DNA of 64,000 bases from Globodera rostochiensis (Eukaryota > Nematoda > Chromadorea > Rhabditida > Heteroderidae): the NCBI GenBank assembly GCA_018350325.1, contig JAEVLN010000003.1:4791758-4855757 (forward strand), read 5' to 3'. The notes below the pieces were generated by a model, which saw nothing but the letters and a program-made list of their open reading frames with translations, did no database searches and was not told the origin of the DNA. A program made the position numbers and the translations under genes. This document shows positions 57,418-64,000 of this stretch, in pieces. Position 1 is the first letter of the stretch, and every line of letters starts with the position of its first letter.

Positions 57418-59685
57418 ATGTCGGACAATCCGAAGAAAGTTGAGAAACAATTGCAAAAAATGTGAGTTTTGCCTTATTTCTACGGGCTTAGGGGCCGCCC
57501 TCGCCAAAATGAAAGGCTTTTTTTCATTAGCGAAAAGAAAATTTTTGCAATTTTTGGTGGTTCTCACGTCCTTCCCGCCTTAACGAGGAAATTTTGTACT
57601 TTTTGACCATTTTAACAAAACGGGAAATTGTCTGTTTGCGGCACCCATTCATCGCATTTAATCCCCGAATTTTCAGTTTCATTTGTGCCGACGTTTTGTT
57701 CGAAGTCTTCAAATTCTGTGGCCCTTTTGTGCTGGGACTAAAAGTTGCGTTGATCAGCGATCGATTTGACCTTTTGGTGGACGCGCATTTTAAATTGAAG
57801 GAATGGTCGTTGGGCAATTTGGAAATTCGTCGCGCAAAGAAAGGAAAGGGCGCTGAAATTGTCAAATACATTGACTTTAAAGTCAGTCGGCTCCCAATTC
57901 CGCAGGAATCGCTTCCGGCCAATGTTATTGGATTTGAACGCCTTACAATAAGGTCATTATTGTCGGTTTAAAATTATTTGAAACCCATTGTTTTTAACTT
58001 TTAGTTACATCGATCAAAGTGTCATTGAATTTCTCGAACTCATTCGTCCGCTTTTCAACTCCGAAGAGATGCATCTTACCATTGGAACATTCTCCTTCGG
58101 AAGCCGCAGCTGGAAAATCATTTGGAAAAATATTTGGCCAATGATCAAAGACAACATTTGTGGATTTGACTTGGAGTTCTTTAATCTCGACTGTTTGCGC
58201 CGTCTCTCTCCCACCGTTCTTGGCGATTGCCAAAAACTTCAAATGATCGAATCCTTTGATCTTTCCCCCGCGTTCCCGGCCGATGACAGTGCCGGGGCTT
58301 CTTCTGAGCAAGCAGTGGCCAAATGGTTGCACACACCCCGCGGGGATGGACTTCCGAAAGTGTTGAAATGCGTTTGTTGTTTGGAAGAAGTGGAAGGACT
58401 GAAAATGGTGAGTTTCTAAATTTGTTTAATTGGACTCTCTGGTTTCAATTCTTTATTCCTTTAAGTAGGATTGGACGGGAACGGGACGGGATTTCCCGGT
58501 TTTTTGGTCCCGCCGGGACCGGGACCAACCGGGACTAAATTTACACCCCCTAATGATGGCATCATCGAGCGACAATTTCAATATTTTTTTAACAAGGGAC
58601 TTCCAAGTAACTTCGGTGTCTTATTTGTTAGTGCTTTGTCTTCCGGCAAGTCAAATGTTTGTGTCGGGTTCGAGTCCGCTTGAGTACAAACATTTATTTA
58701 TCCTTTTTCCTCTACTCACATATTTTCTTCCCCTAATAAAAAAATAATTTTTAAATATTTTTTCATTAAATTGCGAGCTAAAACAAGAATTTTTGAAACA
58801 AATTCATCACATCTTCCTGAATTTTTGCTTCAATTTTCTTAACAAATATCATTAAAATGTTCAAAAAATTTCTCGGACCTCCACTCTTACGTAACCAGTT
58901 TTTCCCCGAAATTCCGAAGCAAAATGTTTAATTTTGCTAAGATGAAATTTCTTAACAAAATTGAGTCAAAATTTCAAAAATTTTTCTCGGCGGCGCCTAT
59001 CGGCACCGCCGACCACCACCCCCTAAAAGTAAAGCTGAATCTCAAAAAAATTATGATTGATAAAATTGAAGTTAAAGACAATGAGGAAGATATTTTTGAA
59101 TAACAAAAAAATTTTTGTTTTATGGTTTACCATTGAACACAAAAAAATTTCCCTTGAAAAGTCCCGGTTTTTCTGGTCCCGGTAAGTCCCGGTCCCGGTT
59201 TTTCCCAAAAGTCCCGGTACCGTCCAACCCTACTTTTAAGGCATTTGACAATTCAACCGACGCGGTCAATTTCATCATCTTTCTTTATCATTCTGATAAC
59301 ATTGTGCCATTTGAACTGCAAAACAATTCGACGGGGGAGCGATTGGAGTTGCAACGCTTTAAGGAAAGCGATTGGCTGTTGGTTCGTTGTCCGATTGAGC
59401 GCGACGAAGCGAAATGGGCCGAGTGGGAAAATGAGACAGCTGATCGGAATTGGTGCCCGTGGAATCGCATCTCCATTAGGCTCAATGCCAATAGCATTGG
59501 CGACGAGTATGTTCTCGGGTTCCACTAGGGTTCCGTCAAAAAGGCAATTAATTTGTTAAATCAATTATTTATATTTCTATTTCAGACTGCTCGACACAAA
59601 CGAAGGTCCGAGCAAGCCCCGAGAAAAGGAGGGCTTTTTTGCCGGCCAAATGAAGCGTTTGAAAAAATTCATCTGGAAGCCCTAA
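57418..59685 (+). CDS. F-box-like family protein with transposon-expanded intron
   Basis: Exons 57418-57461, 57677-57952, 58005-58407, 59241-59506 and 59586-59685 with matching phases give 362 residues. It starts [15 protein letters not shown], then [84 protein letters not shown] and [20 protein letters not shown]. The C-terminal tail is longer than in paralogues ([13 protein letters not shown]). Intron 3, normally ~50-60 bp, contains a 767-bp hAT-like element inserted so that its target duplication carries the splice acceptor. The reading frame survives if the downstream AG (59240) is used. Function by analogy: Skp1-binding adaptor, uncertain. Confidence 0.7.
58466..59232. mobile_element. 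Non-autonomous hAT-like element, 767 bp, at a splice acceptor
   Basis: Ends TAGGATTGGACGGG / CCGTCCAACCCTA. Flanks are CCTTTAAG and CTTTTAAG (8-bp duplication with one change). Same family and orientation as 34456-35365, with the GGCGGCGCCTATCGGCACC hairpin near 58990. It has lost some internal sequence and has no transposase. Confidence 0.88.
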
Positions 59686-59814
59686 TTCGATACAATTTAT
59701 TAGTTAAAGAAATTGATATGTATCAGACAGAGATGGGTGCCGTGAACAAAGGATAATTTTTTATTATTCCCTCATTTAAATTATTCAAATTCAAACCCAG
59801 TATGGGATTAGAAG

Positions 59815-60041
59815 TAAAGTTGTTCGGGACCGGGATTTTTGGGGAAAACCGGGCCCGGGACCGTAAAAGCCGGGATCGGGACCAGCATGTTAAACCGGGA
59901 CCGGGATTTTGCCTTTTCAAAACCCGGGAAACGGGAAAAACCGGGACTGGCAATAAGAATCTTTTTTGCAATGGTCAAAGGTCCAAAAACCGGGAATTTC
60001 CCGACCGGTCCCGGCCGGGATCCCGGTCTCGACCAACTCTA
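59815..60041. mobile_element. 227-bp hAT-like MITE, GGGACC-rich
   Basis: Starts TAAAGTTGTTCGGGACCGGG and ends with the inverse of TAGAGTTGGTCGAGACCGGG. Target duplication ATTAGAAG on both sides. Related to the fragment at 6582. Confidence 0.85.
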
Positions 60042-61320
60042 ATTAGAAGTGATAATGTGTGGTAAATATTCTGGCTCCAGGACGGGTTCTACTTTGTTTT
60101 GTTTCATTCATAATTGGCGGGCGCACATGCTACTATTTCAGTGAATTTTGGGGTTTCCGGATCTCCATGGAGGAGTCTGATCAAAATGTGATTCGGTCAA
60201 CTTATCAATATGTAATTAACAATCAATCGGAAGCCTGGACGGGCTGTGATGTGCGTTATAATCAGGGATTTCAACTCATCTGCGACAAAATATGGCAGCA
60301 ACCGGTTCCAAAAATATAGCATTTTTATGGCATCGAGGGTTCAAAAATATTGTTTCTTACGGAATTTTCAAAAAAAAAAAGAATTGTTTTTTTGAGAATC
60401 CTGCTTCACTTTGGGGGGGGGGGGGGGGGGGGGTCGGCGGTGCCGATCAAAGGAGAAATTGGTCGAAACGGGGCAAAACGTGGCATCTTTAAAAAACGCG
60501 GAAAAACCGTGGCTAAAAACATCTCTTCTTCAGGCTAGTTTTGAAATGTTGAGGACGGTGTTGTATCCGATCTCATCCTTTCTAATAAACGGAAAGTAAA
60601 CTTTATTTGAATTTGACAGTTCTTTTGTTATTTTCGGGAATTCTCACATTTTTCTAAAGTTCTAAAATTGGCAGAATTATGGCAAGTGTGGAAATATGGC
60701 AAAAAAATGGTAATTTCCAAAATTATGGCATTTGCCATCAAAAGAGGGTATTTTGAGATCCCTGCTGTGGAAGGATAGCGCCTCCGACTTTGGTGCCGCC
60801 GGCCTCCGCTTTTTCTGCGCCCGCCACCACCAATGCCCGGGGCAAGGAAAACTTGGATTTGTAATATTGAAAATTTTTTGTTGGTTCCACTCAATTTCGA
60901 AGCTGCGAAAATTGATGATGGCAGTGAAATCATTTTATGCCAGAGGGGGGGGGGGGTGAAAGTCTAATTGTCAAATTCGTCCTCAAAAACCTGTTTAAAT
61001 TCTCAATTTTGATTTTCTATTGACAAATTCGTAATCAGTGCATCAAAAACATATTTTCAGACAATTTTTAGAATAAAAAAATTTCCACTTTGACCAAAAG
61101 GGTCCCCCCTATGGTTTTTGGCCAACGAGGGGCCATAACTTTCTTCAAAGTGGTTTCCGCTTTTGGAACAGGGCTGCGCCAAGGAGTCTTCGTATACCTG
61201 GGCAAAAAAGGGAACATAATTATTCACCAACGCCAAAGCTTCGGGAAAACAAAGATCCAAATTGAAAAGAAAAAGTAACAATTTCAATGTTTAGTCTGTG
61301 TTCTGTTTGAATCCAATCCA
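60042..61320. other. Repeat-rich stretch without a supported gene
   Basis: 60136-60200 (TTTTGGGGTTTCCGGATCTC) shares a repeat with the palindromic element near 42890. A run of about 18 G lies at 60414-60433, followed by a hairpin fragment. 61060-61130 is a copy of the 45.66-kb repeat. The open frame at 60059-60319 has no motif. Confidence 0.4.
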
Positions 61321-61327
61321 TTCGTCC

Positions 61328-62893
61328 TCAGTTCTTTCTCTTTTTGGGCTCACTCGGACCTTCGTTTGTGTCAGGCATTCTAAAAAAATCGCAGGCGCGT
61401 TACCCTTCGAGACTTGAAATTTACCGAGACCGAGAAACGACCCCGAGCTTGGAACGGAGATTCAGCTATTTGATCTCTAAAAATGTCCTCAAATCTACAC
61501 TATTTTTATATTTTTTATTGTTTTTGGCCAAATTTGATGGGCTGTAACTTTGCTCAAAATGGTGAGCGGCGCCGTTCAAGAATGATCGGTTCAGTTGAGA
61601 GAGAAAATTCTTTTATCGAATTTTTGGCCCTTACCCGTCGCCGATGTCCGCGTCTCCGAAGTTAATGTCGACGCCATTCAACTGACACCAATTCCATTCA
61701 ACCGCCTCCTTCTCCCACTTGGCCCATTTCGCTTCGTCGCGCTCAACCGGACAACGAACCAACAGCCGCGTCTTCCTCAAATTGTCGGAACTCCAATCGT
61801 TCCCCCGTCAAATTGTTTTTCAGTTCAAATGGCACAATTTCATCAGAACCATAAAGAAAGATAATGAAATTGAGCGCGTCGGTCGAATTGTCAAATTCCT
61901 TAAAAGGAATTTAAAAGTCCAATTAAACAAATTCAAAAATTCACCATTTTCAGTCCCTCCATTACTTCCGAATCAAAAAAACAATACAACACATTCGGAC
62001 GTCCATCCCCGCGGGGCGTGTGCAACCATTTGGTCAAAGCTTGGTCAGAAGAAGCACCGGCACTGTCATCGGCCGGGAACTCGGGAAAAGCATAATCAGA
62101 TTCGATCAATCGGAGTTTATGGCATTCGTCGAGAACGGTCGGAGAGAATAGGCGCAAACGGAAGAGTTTGGAGTAATCCAAGTCAAATCCACAAATGTTG
62201 TCTTTGATCAATGGCCTTTTTCCAAATGATTTTCCAGCTGCGGCTTCCGAAGGAGGATGTTCCAATGGTAAGATGGGTCCCATAAGAGTTGAAAAGCGGA
62301 CGAATGAGTTCGAGAAATTCAATGACACTTTGGTCAATGTAACTAAAAGTTAAAAACAATGGGTTTCAAATAATTTTAAACCGACAATAATGACCTTATT
62401 GTAAGGCGTTCAAATCCAATAACATTGGCCGGAAGCGATTCCTGCGGAATTGGGAGCCGACTGACTTTAAAGTCAATGTATTTGACAATTTCAGCGCCCT
62501 TTCCTTTCTTTGCGCGACGAATTTCCAAATTGCCCAACGACCATTCCTTCAATTTAAAATGCGCGTCCACCAAAAGGTCAAATCGATCGCTGATCAACGC
62601 AACTTTTAGTCCCAGCACAAAAGGGCCACAGAATTTGAAGACTTCGAACAAAACGTCGGCACAAATGAAACTGAAAATTCGGGGATTAAATGCGATGAAT
62701 GGGTGCCGCAAACAGACAATTTCCCGTTTTGTTAAAATGGTCAAAAAGTACAAAATTTCCTCGTTAAGGCGGGAAGGACGTGAGAACCACCAAAAATTGC
62801 AAAAATTTTCTTTTCGCTAATGAAAAAAAGCCTTTCATTTTGGCGAGGGCGGCCCCTAAGCCCGTAGAAATAAGGCAAAACTCACATTTCTTG
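61328..62893 (-). pseudogene. F-box-like pseudogene, inverted near-copy of the gene at 57.4 kb
   Basis: Exon 2 (62395-62670) and its flanking introns are identical to 57677-57952 at the protein level over 125 residues (and by eye in DNA). Exon 3 (61945-62342) begins like its twin but has a 5-nt deletion near 62215, and its second half follows a different paralogue. Exon 4 (61635-61898) has a 2-nt frameshift near 61770. Exon 5 is at 61328-61379 ([12 protein letters not shown]). Exon 1 is cut to a few bases at 62893, where rDNA spacer starts. Intron 4 holds another rDNA spacer fragment. Confidence 0.85.
61444..61578 (+). repeat. 5S unit fragment inside an F-box pseudogene intron
   Basis: Contains a 14-nt piece of 5S (CTTGGAACGGAGA), then spacer sequence (TCAGCTATTTGATC through GGTGAGCGGCGCC) with the intervening ~160 bp missing. 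It retains the 14-bp stretch lost in array units 4-13. Confidence 0.8.
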
Positions 62894-63545
62894 TTCAAGA
62901 AAGTAAGCAAAAACAATTTTTAGATGGGGTGCGTTTATGCCCAAATTACTCTCGCCGTCTGCCTCTCTCTTTTTAGCACACTATTTCTTCAAAAAATAAG
63001 TTCAAAAAAGCAACTAAAAAATTATTAGATGGGGTGCGTTGATTGCCAAATTACTCTCACTGTCTGACTCTATCTTTTTAGCACACTATTTCTTCAAAAA
63101 ATAAAATGATCAAAAAAGCAACTAAAAAATTATTAGATGGGGTGCGTTGATTGCCAAATTACTCTCACTGTCTGACTCTATCTTTTTAGCACTCTATTTC
63201 TTCAAAAAATAAAATTTTAAGAAATTAAACTAAAACAATTTTTTGATGGGGTGCGTTGATGTCCAAAAACTCTCGCCGTCTGACTCTCTCTTTTTATCAC
63301 ACTATTTCTTCAAAAATAAAATGTTCAAGAAATTAAACTAAAACAATCACGAGGGGGGGGGGCACATTTCTAGCGAATTCGAGGGAAAAAAGAAAACAAA
63401 ACTATTAAAATAAATTAAAAATATCCGATATAAATTAAAAAAATAAAATTTTGTCGACAGACTCAAATTCGCTTAATTTTTATATCAATCGATTCCTCTC
63501 ACCGAGCTGAGTACGAATATGCAAAAATTGGGCACCGCCCACCAA
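62894..63545 (-). repeat. Reverse-oriented 5S-array spacer fragment
   Basis: Four copies of the ~109-bp spacer subrepeat (62894-63345), then the G-run and spacer sequence to GGGCACCGCCCACC. Neither SL1 nor 5S is present. It truncates exon 1 of the F-box pseudogene. Confidence 0.85.
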
Positions 63546-64000
63546 CTATTTCTTCAAAAAATAAAATGTTTCAGGGTTCGCAGATGAAAATTTTCAAAAA
63601 CATCATTTGGCTAGCAAAAAAGCATCTTTTGGGACCAAAAAGCATCATTTTTAAAAAACATTTGTTTAACCGGTAAATAGTGAATCACTATAACTTAACG
63701 AAGGAAATAGCAAGAAAACAGGAAGACAGTGTACTCTCTCGCTTTTCCCTCTATTTCTCTAACCGTTCTCTTCTTTTGGCGTTCTCTCTCACCTTTTTTT
63801 AACAAATATTTTGACCAACGCGCACTTCGAACACAAGAATTTTTGATTAAACAAACCGATTTGCCTAATTTTTTGCACAGAGCTCAGAAACTAAATTATC
63901 TACCCAAAAGCAAAAGCATTAAGCTCAAAGCACAAAATTTTTTAAGATAACAGCAAACAAGTTGAAGAAATTCATCCTTGCAGTCTACCGGGTTCGAACC
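63546..64000. other. No gene recognised
   Basis: AT-rich sequence. The last ~20 bases (ACCGGGTTCGAACC) resemble a tRNA T-arm but run off the window. Confidence 0.35.

Noticed and set aside
60414..60433. G-quadruplex or regulatory signal in the long G-run
   Set aside because: Long G or C runs occur many times here, vary in length between array units, and may partly reflect homopolymer sequencing error.
63977..64000. tRNA gene at the right edge
   Set aside because: Only a T-arm-like ACCGGGTTCGAACC is visible; the preceding bases do not form an anticodon arm and the sequence ends.

Overview
This is nuclear DNA of a nematode. The evidence is many copies of the canonical 22-nt SL1 leader (starting GGTTTAATTACCC) inside complete SL RNA genes, linked to nematode-type 5S rRNA genes, plus short introns, astacin and BTB genes, and a large F-box-like paralogue family. 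The F-box-like family and several GC-AG introns fit a plant-parasitic cyst nematode (Globodera/Heterodera group); that placement is inference.

Layout. 1-745 is a repeat duplicated near 50 kb. 1297-6498 (+) is a roughly 24-exon secreted astacin metalloprotease gene with catalytic, EGF-like and CUB-like regions; its 5' exons need two frame corrections. 6.6-13.3 kb is rearranged rDNA: reverse-oriented 5S/SL1 units form one arm of a large inverted repeat. The 1.2-kb spacer of that inverted repeat holds a small secreted Cys-rich gene and a TEPGH-repeat ORF. 12.6-33.0 kb is a head-to-tail array of 13 units of about 1.46-1.58 kb, each with one SL1 RNA gene and one 5S rRNA gene on the same strand. 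The array ends abruptly in a chimeric, deleted copy of the astacin gene (33.0-33.7 kb).

From 34 to 64 kb the window is dominated by an F-box-like family: intact-looking genes at 38.6-40.3 (+), 46.5-48.2 (-) and 57.4-59.7 kb (+), a 5'-incomplete one at 52.6-53.2 kb, and several pseudogenes. Between them lie a Tc1-type transposase relic, a broken BTB gene, Cys-rich/collagen-like exons, a lone SL1 RNA gene, and many non-autonomous transposons. At least seven elements have hAT-like structure: termini starting TAG or TAA, 8-bp target duplications, no transposase.

Functionally, the array would supply 5S rRNA (Pol III) and SL1 donor RNA (snRNA-type promoter). Several genes here have a splice acceptor a few bases to about 45 bases before their ATG with no visible upstream exon, consistent with SL1 trans-splicing. 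All calls come from reading the sequence; no database search was run.
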